Shown one piece after another: positions 44,845 to 52,984 of a stretch of DNA of 64,000 nt (within the stretch, counting starts at the first letter, position 1; each line of letters starts with the position of its first letter). The notes under the pieces are model-generated. The model had not been told where the DNA came from and made no database searches. It saw only the letters and a program-made list of their open reading frames with translations. Position numbers and translations under genes: made by a program. The stretch lies in contig NZ_JANUGV010000002.1 of NCBI RefSeq assembly GCF_024753215.1, positions 248,001 to 312,000 on the forward strand. The letters are read 5' to 3'. The DNA comes from Massilia solisilvae (GTDB lineage: Bacteria > Pseudomonadota > Gammaproteobacteria > Burkholderiales > Burkholderiaceae_D).

Positions 44845-46388
44845 CGCCGATCCACGTCAACGGAAGCGAATTTAGTGAAACCGCGCTCGCTGAAGTAGCG
44901 GTTCAGCGCTTGTGCGGAGCCGCCAGGCTCGGCCAGCGCTACGTAGGTGTCCGGACGCAGCAGGTAAGCCGCATCGCGCGCAAGGCCGGCCTGGTCATGT
45001 GCCTCGTGCCACGCGAATTCGTGGAGCGCCATGCCGCGTGCCTCGCACCATGCCCGCAGGTCGCTCGAGGCCTGCCCATATACGTGCACCTGCCAGGCGA
45101 TCGCAGCGAGCGGCTCGTAATTGTCGCTTCCGTCCACGCGCACCCACGGCAGCCGGTCGCCGCCTTTGATGTGGCCGGCCGTCCCTTCGCTCAACGGGCT
45201 GTCGTGGTAGCTCACCATCGTCTGCGACAGCACGCGGAACATGAACTCCTTGACCGCGTCGATGTGATCCACAGCGGTCGCGAACAGCGGCGCAACGTGC
45301 ATGCGGACGAAATCGGCAAAGCTGCCTTCCGCCGTCACGAACGTGAAGACACGGTCCGTGGTCTCCACCAGCTTCTTGGCAAACGCGATGCGCTCGGGTT
45401 CGTAGCTGTCGAGCAGGCTGTCGCCGGCTTCGCCGCGCAGCACGGCCTTGAGCTTCCATGCCAGGTTGATCGCGTCGCCGATCCCGGTATTCATGCCCTG
45501 GCCGCCAGCCGGGCTGTGGATGTGGGCGGCGTCCCCGAGCAGGAACACGCGGCCCTGGCGGTAGCGGTTGGTCACGCGGTGGTGGACGTGGTAGGTCGAG
45601 AACCACTTCACCTCGTCGATCGTCAGGCGCAGGCGCGCGATCGCACGCTGGCTCACATCCTCGAACGTGAGCTGCTCCGCCTGGCCCGCGCGGTCCTCGC
45701 GCACAGTGCCGATCAGCCGCGCGTGCCCGTCGCTTGAGTAGGAAAGGATGGCGACGAAGTCCGACTGGTCGAGCGAGATGTTCACCTCACCATTTGCGGC
45801 CGGGCCGCTGATCTTCACGTCGGCCACATAGAAAATGTGCTCGTACGTGCCGCCCTCGAAGCTTGCGCCCAGCTGGTGCCGAACCGGCGAGCGCGCGCCG
45901 TCGCAGCCGGCAAGGAATGTCGCTTCGCACCTCTCCTCGGCGCCATCGGCCATGCGCAGCCGGGCCGTCACGTGGTCGCCCTTGTCCTCGAAGTCCAGCA
46001 GCTCGGTGTTGCGCTCGACCGGCACGCCCATTTGCTCCAGGCGGCGCACCAGCAGTGCCTCGTGCTGGTCCTGCGGATAGACGAGCAGGAAAGAGTAGGG
46101 CGTCAGGTGCGCGCCGGCCCGGGCGAACGACAGATGCGCCTTGCGTTCGCCGCCCACCCACAGGTTGAAGCCTGGGTTGCGCATGCCTGCCGCGACCACC
46201 TCGTCCGCCAGGCCAAGCTGGCTGTACAGCTCGAGCGTGCGCGCCTGCACCGCCAGCGCGCGCGAGGTGGTGCCCGGCCCCGCCGTTTTGTCCACAATAC
46301 GTGCGCAAATGCCCTGCTGCGCCAGCCACAGCGCGAGGACCAGTCCGGTGGGCCCAGCGCCAACGATCAACACTTCCACACGTGCCAT
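44841..46388 (-). CDS. FAD-dependent aromatic-type monooxygenase
   Basis: A 515-residue class A flavoprotein monooxygenase of the PHBH fold. Seen: the dinucleotide motif VLIVGAGPTGLVLALWLAQQ, the DG motif in LAGCDGARSPVRHQLGASF, and the GD motif in VFLLGDAAHIHSPAGGQGMN. After about residue 360 comes a thioredoxin-like tail (LRPDTYVALAEPGGSAQALN) as in phenol- or polyketide-type hydroxylases. The start at 46388 has a GGGGGG segment; the upstream frame to 46436 is less likely. The TAG stop at 44841-44843 lies in the REPIN-like copy 2. The substrate is not predictable. Confidence 0.9.
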   Translation of the reverse strand: MARVEVLIVGAGPTGLVLALWLAQQGICARIVDKTAGPGTTSRALAVQARTLELYSQLGLADEVVAAGMRNPGFNLWVGGERKAHLSFARAGAHLTPYSFLLVYPQDQHEALLVRRLEQMGVPVERNTELLDFEDKGDHVTARLRMADGAEERCEATFLAGCDGARSPVRHQLGASFEGGTYEHIFYVADVKISGPAANGEVNISLDQSDFVAILSYSSDGHARLIGTVREDRAGQAEQLTFEDVSQRAIARLRLTIDEVKWFSTYHVHHRVTNRYRQGRVFLLGDAAHIHSPAGGQGMNTGIGDAINLAWKLKAVLRGEAGDSLLDSYEPERIAFAKKLVETTDRVFTFVTAEGSFADFVRMHVAPLFATAVDHIDAVKEFMFRVLSQTMVSYHDSPLSEGTAGHIKGGDRLPWVRVDGSDNYEPLAAIAWQVHVYGQASSDLRAWCEARGMALHEFAWHEAHDQAGLARDAAYLLRPDTYVALAEPGGSAQALNRYFSERGFTKFASVDVDRR

Positions 46389-46486
46389 GACTGCCCCCCG
46401 ATTGAAAGGAACGGCTCTGCCGGGACATCCTGTCACCGGACCGGCGACGAGTCAATGCGTGCTGGTTAGCGGCGCGCAGGCTGAAA

Positions 46487-46521
46487 CGTCGTCCCGGCGC
46501 ACGTCGGGACCCATGCTGAGC
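46487..46521 (+). repeat. Dispersed palindromic repeat, copy f
   Basis: CGTCGTCCCGGCGcacGTCGGGACCCATGCTGAGC, upstream of the FAD monooxygenase gene. One arm base differs (T), weakening the hairpin relative to other copies. Confidence 0.8.
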
Positions 46522-46566
46522 TTGGTGGAACGCGGCTTCCCGGAAGGACGCATGTGGACTGTCGGG

Positions 46567-46809
46567 TCATCCGGCAGCGGGATCGGACCGCGTGCGCCGA
46601 CCATCGGCGCCGTTCCCCGACACTTCCGCGCGCAAGCCCGACGGATACTGGGTGGCGAACCGCTTCACGAGATCGGGCCTGACGCCACTGAGCCGCAGGT
46701 AGTTTTTCGCCGCATGCAAGTCGAACGCGCGCGCGGCCAGCGCGGCAAGATTGATCCGCTCTGCCGTCAACCCATCCTTGCGCCGATCTTGTCCGCTTCG
46801 AGTGTGCAT
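46567..46809 (-). CDS. Hypothetical protein (80 aa)
   Basis: A small basic protein of unknown function. A very good ribosome site (AAAGGAG, 7 nt from the ATG at 46809) supports it. Helical segments (ERINLAALAARAFDLHAAKN, then RLSGVRPDLVKRFATQYPSG) suggest a compact helical fold. It is the third of three co-directional genes ending toward the dispersed repeat; none has a recognisable domain. Confidence 0.6.
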   Translation of the reverse strand: MHTRSGQDRRKDGLTAERINLAALAARAFDLHAAKNYLRLSGVRPDLVKRFATQYPSGLRAEVSGNGADGRRTRSDPAAG

Positions 46810-46878
46810 CAGTGCTCCTTTCGGCCGCAGTATCCCCCAGCTGGGGCCGTTTGCTCCGTTGGCCAGTTCACACTCAGG

Positions 46879-47205
46879 TCACGCGGCCAGGTGGCGCTCG
46901 CGCGCATGCCGAACCAGGTCGGCAATCCTGCGCACGCACGCGACGGTTGTGGTGCCAGACGCCGGGTCGAACCCCATCGCGTATTCGCGTGCGATCTGGC
47001 TTGCCACGCCAGATCCGCCCTCGATGTGTTCACGGAACAACTTAATCAGCGATACAACGGTTTCGTCGAAAGCAAACCGCGTAGAACGGGAGATGTTCGT
47101 GCCTGCCGGTTGGACCTTCAGCGTATCGGCCACTACCTGTTCGAGTTGCCGTTCCGCTCGGCAAACGAGCATCGTGACCTGAGATGGGGTGAACTGGGGC
47201 CGCAT
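46879..47205 (-). CDS. Hypothetical protein (108 aa)
   Basis: An unrecognised 108-residue soluble protein (starts MRPQFTPSQVTMLVCRAERQ; helical segments DETVVSLIKLFREHIEGGSG and TVACVRRIADLVRHARERHL). The start at 47205 is 8 bp after the stop of the upstream gene, which suggests an operon. No motif or signal peptide was seen. The longer frame to 47571 is a shadow of the neighbour. Confidence 0.6.
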   Translation of the reverse strand: MRPQFTPSQVTMLVCRAERQLEQVVADTLKVQPAGTNISRSTRFAFDETVVSLIKLFREHIEGGSGVASQIAREYAMGFDPASGTTTVACVRRIADLVRHARERHLAA

Positions 47206-47213
47206 GGTTGCCG

Positions 47214-47621
47214 TCACTCCAGGCTTGGGTAAGTGGCCGCCTGGTCGATGATGGCCGGTTGTGCCGCGCACTGCCGGGCGTACGACTTGCCGGGCCGCAC
47301 CCGAAGCGGCGCGCCACGCGGCGTGTCGGCACGGACCTGCGTCAGCTTGCCGGCAAATGGAACGATCGAGTGATCCACCGCGACAGAGTTCGCAGGGCGC
47401 TGGGCAAGGGCCAGAAACTGGGCAATCGCAACGCGCACGATGTCGCGGTTGCTCAGCTCCAGGGTGCATTCGGCCGGACGATTGAGGTAGAAGAACGTGC
47501 TGGTCTCCCCCGTAGGCGTGGTGATCTCGACCTTTTTCGGCAGCGAAAATCCGTAGCGGCCGCTCGCCCACAACCTGACCCGGCAGAGCCCGAACTCGTG
47601 TGATAAAAAAGTAAAGTTCAT
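47214..47621 (-). CDS. Hypothetical protein (135 aa)
   Basis: A 135-residue protein of unknown function, first of three small minus-strand genes that end 200 bp from tRNA-Ser. The predicted structure is mostly beta (RVRLWASGRYGFSLPKKVEI, TSTFFYLNRPAECTLELSN). No clear ribosome site precedes the ATG at 47621, so the start is uncertain. No domain was recognised. Confidence 0.55.
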   Translation of the reverse strand: MNFTFLSHEFGLCRVRLWASGRYGFSLPKKVEITTPTGETSTFFYLNRPAECTLELSNRDIVRVAIAQFLALAQRPANSVAVDHSIVPFAGKLTQVRADTPRGAPLRVRPGKSYARQCAAQPAIIDQAATYPSLE

Positions 47622-47764
47622 GGGCTCATGCTATACACGCTTGAGCTGGCGCACGAAACGAAGTTGTTCCAAATCGTTACGGCGGGAAGACCTCTTTCTT
47701 CACTTCAAAACGGGTCCGCAGGCCGGGGCTGCCGTTGGCTTCGTGACGCGACATCGGCAAACAG

Positions 47765-47792
47765 TTGTACTGCCGAGAATCCTTGCTATAAT
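47765..47792 (+). promoter_or_regulatory. Promoter of tRNA-Ser
   Basis: TTGTAC (47765-47770), a 16-bp spacer and a perfect TATAAT (47787-47792). The tRNA starts 31 bp after the -10 box. Confidence 0.75.
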
Positions 47793-47823
47793 ATGCGGCT
47801 CCCGTGCAAGCGGGACCCCATCA

Positions 47824-47914
47824 GGAGAGATGGATGAGTGGTTTAAGTCGCACGCCTGGAAAGCGTGTATAGGTTCATAGCCTATCGGGGGTTCGAATCC
47901 CCCTCTCTCCGCCA
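47824..47914 (+). tRNA. tRNA-Ser(GGA)
   Basis: Class II tRNA with acceptor GGAGAGA/TCTCTCC, D-arm GATGAGTGGTTTAAGTC, anticodon GGA at 47858-47860 (stem CACGCCT..AGCGTGT), a long variable arm (ATAGGTTCATAGCCTAT) and T-arm GGGGGTTCGAATCCCCC. CCA is encoded at 47912-47914. It forms the left edge of the accessory island. Confidence 0.97.
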
Positions 47915-47946
47915 GAATCCCATCAGGCACCTAAGCCCTTGTATTT

Positions 47947-48012
47947 AAAGCGTTTTCCCACTGAATTTCCTCCTGAGTTGGAGTAGAAGTTTGGAGTAGC
48001 GGAAAACGCTTT
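47947..48012. repeat. 12-bp inverted repeat downstream of tRNA-Ser with tandem TTGGAGTAG
   Basis: AAAGCGTTTTCC (47947-47958) and GGAAAACGCTTT (48001-48012) are perfect inverted arms. The 42-bp interval contains TTGGAGTAG twice (47978 and 47991). It could terminate the tRNA transcript (T-run after the right arm) or be a relic of integrase arm sites. The rest of 47915-48562 holds no supported gene; only an imperfect tandem repeat near 48258-48330 is visible. Confidence 0.5.
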
Positions 48013-48562
48013 TTTCATCCCCAGGCTGCGTCTCCCTACGCCCCCCGATCTCAGCAAGTAGCCGGTCTACCTAGCGCTCACCCTGCATGGTCTGCCTCGG
48101 TGCTCGTCTAGCACGACAGAAAGGCTCGCTTATCCTGACCGTGTTGCCACTTTAGCATCTCAAGTTAGTGTGGGATAATGGACTCAGTGTATCCTTTGCA
48201 GGCACGAGGGATGGGTATCGAACACTCAGAACAGGAAAAATCTTTCGGCCCTTCTTCTTAGGTGTGGGTTTTAGCCTTCGCGCTTTCGTCCCTCTCTTAG
48301 GGGTGTGTTTTAGCTCGCTGCGTGCAAACGTAGTCGAGCAGCCAAGACTAAAGAGGATGTTTCTGAGGCATGCAATGCCGATCCTGACACAATGAGAACA
48401 ATACTTGCCAACCCAATAAAAATTGCTCCACGGAATGTTTTACGCGGGCGGAATTTATGCACGTCACAGCGCGACGATCCCCTTAGTGAGTTGTTGGCTG
48501 GACTCGGCGACTTCCTGCCGCATCAGTGGAAACTGAGCAAGCGGGAAATCGCCTATCATCGG

Positions 48563-50329
48563 TTACGGCGTGTTCCTGTAGAACATGTTGTGTTTCTCCC
48601 CAGGGTAATGGGGAACCCACTCTTCGTCCTGCTCGTCGCCGATATAGTGGAACTCAGTATTCGAGAACACAATCTGCGTATTGAACCTTTTGGCCAGTAC
48701 CTTTAGCTCGCTCACGTATGCGCCAAGGTCTTCATTGTTAATGTCATGCTGCTTTGGGGTGTCGAGTATCAAGAAAGGGAAGATTCCTCTCTGCCTTACC
48801 ATGGCCAACTCCAGTAACGCGGCATGAAAAGCAAGCACGGCGCGAACCTTTGTACTGCCCTTTAATTGGCTAACGGTTTCGCTTCCGAAAACAGGCTGAA
48901 AGTCGTCTTTGAATGAAATGTTCTTATCAATATTGTCCGTATTAATAACATCGAGCCATCTCAAGAGGATGGTTCGCAGATCCGAGCGAAGCCTAATTAT
49001 CTCAGAACTGAAAGACCTTTCCCCGCTCAATGCTTGATATTTTTCGTAGACTTTATTTCTACTAGTCATCGCATCGAAGTAGCGGGTTTGAAGCGTGCTA
49101 TATTTTTCGAAGTCGGCCTTCTTGGTTTGCAGGGAGAAAATTTCAGATTTAATCCTCGATATTGTGTCAATAACGGCCTTCATTTCGTTGCTCTTAAGCA
49201 ACAAATCGCGCTCCTTAATAAGCTCTTCATTCTGCTTCTCGTGGCTTTCTCTGGTTGCTGTCAGTGCTTCAATTTTGCGCCTATCTTCGTCGGAATTTCG
49301 CTCGAGGTCTTTTATCTGGTCTTTCAAATACAATAGATTCTTTGCGTACGACGACGAGCTTACGGAGAACAATTGACAGCCTGCGGATTCGCAGATTTCA
49401 CTGAATGAGAGAAAAATACGGCGCGATTCTTCATTCAAACTGAGCGCATTAATTTCCAAATTGATTTCATTAATTATTCTATTAACACTCCGCTCGCGCT
49501 TTCCGATCTCGCTCAAATCCGTCTGAATGGTTCTGATTCGCTCAAGATTGTTCGCGATCAGTCGGCTAAAAACGCTAACTGCTCCGTCATGTTCGTTGCC
49601 CGACACGGATAAATTTTGCAGCTCGCGCTCCAACGCATCAATCTTCTCATTGATTTCCTGTAACTCCTCTGATTCGTCGAGGTTACGGCGTGCGAACTCT
49701 ACATCAGACTGTCTCTTTTGGACCAGTTCGTCAAGTCGAGCCAGTTCCTGTTTCGTGTCAATTCGATCTTTCTTCGCATCAAAGGAGTTCTTAACCGGCT
49801 GATCGAAAAGCAGACGCATCATTTCGGAGAATTGGTCTTTGATAAACCGCTGGTTCCCCTTGGGGCTATAGAAGTCGCGGTATCCATCATCCTGGTCGAG
49901 ATAGAAGAGCGGTAAAAACGTTGAGATAAATGGTTTGGAGAGCTTATCGCCGGTGGAGATGAGATTAGGATACTGAAGTCCGAGCAATTCAAACATGAAC
50001 TCGGAATAATCGCCCTCCGAGTAGAAATCTGACACCTCGCCTAAGGGGCTGCGCACAGTAATGGCTACGTCCCGACTTGCGATAACACGCGAGACCTCAT
50101 AAACGCCATTGTTAAGAGAAAAGGTCAACGCGGCTTTTGAACAGCGCCTGTAGATTTCCTCACGAAAATCAGCAGGGTAACCGAGGCAAAAGGCAAGAGA
50201 CTGTACAGTCGGCGTCTTCCCACAACCGTTCGGCCCATAGAGCTGAGTGATGTGTTCGCCAAAGAACAGTTCATCAGACTCCAGCCCGTTTCTACCGTTT
50301 GAGTAAATCTTTAGGCTCAATAATTTCAT
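48563..50329 (-). CDS. ABC/SMC-like ATPase, ATPase component of an ABC-three-component system
   Basis: A 588-residue ATPase with an SMC/RecN-like layout. Walker A is GPNGCGKT (32-39). A long charged coiled-coil region spans about 190-440 (KQELARLDELVQKRQSDVEF, ALERELQNL, RRKIEALTATRESHEKQNEE). An ABC signature-like segment GSTKVRAVLAF is at 491-501, Walker B ILDTPKQ at 521-527, and a switch-like SNTEFHYIGD near the end. The LDTPKQ form is typical of DUF3732-type ATPases encoded in three-gene conflict systems. It overlaps the middle gene by 4 bp (ATGA). Codon use and base composition are clearly more AT-rich than the surrounding genes, indicating transfer. Expected role: DNA- or nucleoprotein-sensing motor that licenses the nuclease encoded first in the operon. 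Confidence 0.82.
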   Translation of the reverse strand: MKLLSLKIYSNGRNGLESDELFFGEHITQLYGPNGCGKTPTVQSLAFCLGYPADFREEIYRRCSKAALTFSLNNGVYEVSRVIASRDVAITVRSPLGEVSDFYSEGDYSEFMFELLGLQYPNLISTGDKLSKPFISTFLPLFYLDQDDGYRDFYSPKGNQRFIKDQFSEMMRLLFDQPVKNSFDAKKDRIDTKQELARLDELVQKRQSDVEFARRNLDESEELQEINEKIDALERELQNLSVSGNEHDGAVSVFSRLIANNLERIRTIQTDLSEIGKRERSVNRIINEINLEINALSLNEESRRIFLSFSEICESAGCQLFSVSSSSYAKNLLYLKDQIKDLERNSDEDRRKIEALTATRESHEKQNEELIKERDLLLKSNEMKAVIDTISRIKSEIFSLQTKKADFEKYSTLQTRYFDAMTSRNKVYEKYQALSGERSFSSEIIRLRSDLRTILLRWLDVINTDNIDKNISFKDDFQPVFGSETVSQLKGSTKVRAVLAFHAALLELAMVRQRGIFPFLILDTPKQHDINNEDLGAYVSELKVLAKRFNTQIVFSNTEFHYIGDEQDEEWVPHYPGEKHNMFYRNTP

Positions 50330-50805
50330 GTTAATTCGAGATCCAATTGTCTTGAAACACAGATGTTTCGGTAGGCTAGCCCGATCTTTGCCAGGTTGTA
50401 TGCGAGATCGTCATCGTTCTCAAGAGCTTTGCCAATGACGCGCTTACCCATCTCAGTAATTGCGATGCGAGCCTTGCGATTTGGGATCTCGACAAGATTT
50501 GTTAGTTCAAGAAAATTTAGGGCTTTTACGGTGCGTACCCGAAGGTTTGCTGACCAGCCCAAGTGTTGAGAGGAACCTTTGAAGCCTATAAGACTCGCTT
50601 CTATGCTTTCCCCGACAAGTTGACCAATCTCTGCGATCTTTGGCTTTCGACGATCCTTTGCCATTAGGAGGATAATTAGCGCAATTAAGGGTAGTTGAAA
50701 CAACGCTTCATTGCCAAGTAAATGCATAGTTTGCACTTCCGGCCTAGCGGGAAGGGTCAGCTTGGATTGATCAACCCTGTCAAAGAACTCATCAAATTTC
50801 ATCAT
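50326..50805 (-). CDS. Small middle component of an ABC-three-component system
   Basis: A 159-residue protein between the nuclease and ATPase genes, overlapping both by 4 bp. It has a hydrophobic helix (LFQLPLIALIILLMAKDRRK) and a winged-helix-like C-terminal half (LRVRTVKALNFLELTNLVEI, then NRKARIAITEMGKRVIGKAL). In ABC-3C systems the middle component is a short wHTH or membrane-linked adaptor between the ATPase and the effector. The family assignment rests on size, order and the wHTH pattern. AT-rich like its neighbours. Confidence 0.72.
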   Translation of the reverse strand: MMKFDEFFDRVDQSKLTLPARPEVQTMHLLGNEALFQLPLIALIILLMAKDRRKPKIAEIGQLVGESIEASLIGFKGSSQHLGWSANLRVRTVKALNFLELTNLVEIPNRKARIAITEMGKRVIGKALENDDDLAYNLAKIGLAYRNICVSRQLDLELT

Positions 50806-52019
50806 TTTTGTTTTACCAGAGATGAGAAAAAGGCTCCCAGTATTAATTCAGGTGTCAAGTCATATAACAGGTTGTTATGCTTCAATGTGGTTATCAGGGA
50901 GTGAATTTGCTGCCTTAGCTCTGACAGCCTAACCGTTCCATCAATGCCAACATTGCTGCCCAAGTTCTGGCGGATCGTAGATACTATCGAAATCAAGTCA
51001 AATTCTGGAATAACGTGGCGATTGTTTCGTAGCCAAATATCCCAATCGGTTTTACATCTTGAACAAAATTCGATCTCGCTTTTATCCGCTCCAGCTTTCT
51101 GTAGTACGCGTTGAATAATCGAGACAGACTTTATCGCCTCGTCGTCTCCCGCCGCGAGGAGAGCCTGATAAGCATCCTTGGAGATGCTTAATATGTCGAG
51201 CAAGTCTCCAATCGCGATGCCTGCAAATTTCTCAATCGACTCAGCAGTGATCTCTTCGATGCGGCCGCTAGATTTTTTCTCGACTAGCGCAAGAAGCTTC
51301 ATCAGGATTTCGTCTATTTCCCCACGCCCGAGGTCTACTTCACTGTAGAAGTGAATCTTTTCACGGACGATCATTCCAAACCCATGGTCCTTTAGCTTTA
51401 GGTGCTGAACATCAGGCTCGAAGCATAGCTTGGTTAGGCAGTTTTTGATCTCAGCATCAGTTAGATGGCGCTTGTCTAGGTCTGCTTTGAAACACTCGTT
51501 GAAAGCATTCAACAGTGCTACCGAGTATTGATTCGTAAAAGCACCGCCTTGTATGTCTTCAACTATGTCCAATACGGTGTCGTCCAAGTTGATGTTCGTC
51601 TGGAAGACGGCCGATTCGCATGAGCTGTCAAAGGTTAGGGTATGCAGCAACAGTTTGCCAACAAAGCTGTCACGTATTTTTTCCGGCTCCTGTTCGGGAA
51701 GTTTCTTACCTCGTGCAACCTTTAAACCGAAAAGTTCGTTTGCGGTCCAGTTCTTGTTGGCTTTGGCGCGAGTCTTTACTTGGGTGAAGATATACCGCTT
51801 TTCGTCGCCCGATGACTTGCGAACAACAAAGTCATCATGTAGGTCACAGTAAACTCGGTCAATCTCTTTCCCCTCTAAGATCGCAAGTGCGGCGATCGCG
51901 GCGGCACGCGTTTGAGCGCGATACCGATCGAACGAGTCTCGGCCGTCCTGCTCGCGTGGCTGCCGCTCATGTAGCTCCAAACTGGTCTCCGTCAATTCGA
52001 GAATGGTTTCAACGGCCAA
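50802..52019 (-). CDS. DUF4297-like nuclease/effector component
   Basis: A 405-residue protein whose N-terminal 90 residues resemble the DUF4297 / PD-(D/E)xK nuclease domain: RDSFDRYRAQTRAAAIAAL, then VYCDLHDDFVV (acidic D59, D62, D63) and FTQVKTRAK with Q80-V-K82, the Q-x-K active-site pattern. The middle is helical and probably regulatory. A CxxC pair in FCSRCKTDWDIWLRNNRHVI lies near residue 315. It is the first gene of the three-gene operon, overlapping the middle component by 4 bp. Related domains cut DNA in Cap4-type and other anti-phage systems. The start at 52019 lacks a strong ribosome site. Confidence 0.72.
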   Translation of the reverse strand: MAVETILELTETSLELHERQPREQDGRDSFDRYRAQTRAAAIAALAILEGKEIDRVYCDLHDDFVVRKSSGDEKRYIFTQVKTRAKANKNWTANELFGLKVARGKKLPEQEPEKIRDSFVGKLLLHTLTFDSSCESAVFQTNINLDDTVLDIVEDIQGGAFTNQYSVALLNAFNECFKADLDKRHLTDAEIKNCLTKLCFEPDVQHLKLKDHGFGMIVREKIHFYSEVDLGRGEIDEILMKLLALVEKKSSGRIEEITAESIEKFAGIAIGDLLDILSISKDAYQALLAAGDDEAIKSVSIIQRVLQKAGADKSEIEFCSRCKTDWDIWLRNNRHVIPEFDLISIVSTIRQNLGSNVGIDGTVRLSELRQQIHSLITTLKHNNLLYDLTPELILGAFFSSLVKQK

Positions 52020-52135
52020 ACGCCGGGTAGTGGAACATTAGCATAAGGGAATGTTCGAAAGATAACAAATTATCACTGGGTAAGTTCTATGCTTTTAAGG
52101 CGCTGCTGAGTAAGTTCCCAAAAGGTATACCCCAA

Positions 52136-52240
52136 GCGAACCAAGGAACTATAGTCCGGTTATGGTTCGATAATTCATGTTTGCAAACCCTAATCGAACT
52201 GGCATAATGCGAACCATCCAAATCGCACTGAAGGGTTCCA
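52136..52240. promoter_or_regulatory. Cluster of inverted half-sites upstream of the serine recombinase
   Basis: Repeated half-sites of the type GGTTCG/CGAACC: CGAACC at 52137, ATGGTTCG at 52162, ATCGAAC at 52193 and CGAACCAT at 52210. ATGGTTCG (52162-52169) and CGAACCAT (52210-52217) are perfect inverses, and GTTCGAT (52165) pairs with ATCGAAC (52193). The spacing resembles a resolvase res or operator region between the recombinase and the divergent nuclease operon. Confidence 0.5.
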
Positions 52241-52243
52241 ACG

Positions 52244-52870
52244 ATGTTTGTCCGTGCTTACCTGCGCGCATCTACAGCAGAACAAGACGCCAGCCGCGCC
52301 AAGGCCGATCTTGATGTCTTCGCATCCGAACGCGGCCTACGTATCGCAGCGTATTACGTCGAGAACGAATCAGGGGCAAGCCTGCGCCGTCCTGAACTGT
52401 TCCGTTTGCTATCTGACTGCCACGCAGGCGACGTGCTGCTGATCGAGCAGGTAGACCGCTTGTCGCGTTTGGATGCCGAGGATTGGGAAAACCTGAAACG
52501 GGAACTTCAGGCGCGCAAGGTCCGTGTCGTCGCACTGGACTTGCCTACGTCATGGATGATGACCAGCGCCACGGATGAAATGACGGCACGCATGATGGAC
52601 GCTCTGAACGGGATGATGCTGGATATGCTGGCCGCTATCGCACGCAAGGACTATACGGATCGTCGCAGGCGTCAACAGCAGGGCATCGAGAAGCTGAAAG
52701 CGGAAGGGGGCTACAAGGGCCGTAAGGAAGACGTAGAACGCAACGAAGCGATCATGACCATGCTACGCAGGGGCGATAGCTGGAACCACGTAATCGCCGC
52801 TACAGGCTGTTCACGGTCTACCCTTGCCCGACTGGCCCAGCGCGTCCGCGAAGCGCAGGCAAGTGCATAG
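52244..52870 (+). CDS. Serine site-specific recombinase (resolvase/invertase family)
   Basis: A 208-residue recombinase. The catalytic Ser is S10 in FVRAYLRASTAEQDASRA; other active-site segments are VENESGASLRRPELFRLL and LIEQVDRLSRLDAEDW. A long E-helix (MMDALNGMMLDMLAAIARKD) is followed by a C-terminal helix-turn-helix (NHVIAATGCSRSTLARLAQR). It is complete and may mobilise or resolve the island. It is divergent from the three-gene nuclease operon, with an inverted half-site cluster between them. Confidence 0.92.
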   Translation: MFVRAYLRASTAEQDASRAKADLDVFASERGLRIAAYYVENESGASLRRPELFRLLSDCHAGDVLLIEQVDRLSRLDAEDWENLKRELQARKVRVVALDLPTSWMMTSATDEMTARMMDALNGMMLDMLAAIARKDYTDRRRRQQQGIEKLKAEGGYKGRKEDVERNEAIMTMLRRGDSWNHVIAATGCSRSTLARLAQRVREAQASA

Positions 52871-52984
52871 GACGGCTCTGAAAAAAGCATAGAGACACGC
52901 AGCAAAGTTTCTTGCGGCGGTCCGTTTCAACCCGAAGCAGACCTTCGCGGTTACGTTTCGCCGGTCGCCTATCGACCCACAATC

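Noticed and set aside
48168..48706. Two short plus-strand open frames between tRNA-Ser and the ATPase gene.
   Set aside because: No ribosome sites, no recognisable protein features, and the second overlaps the end of the ATPase gene.
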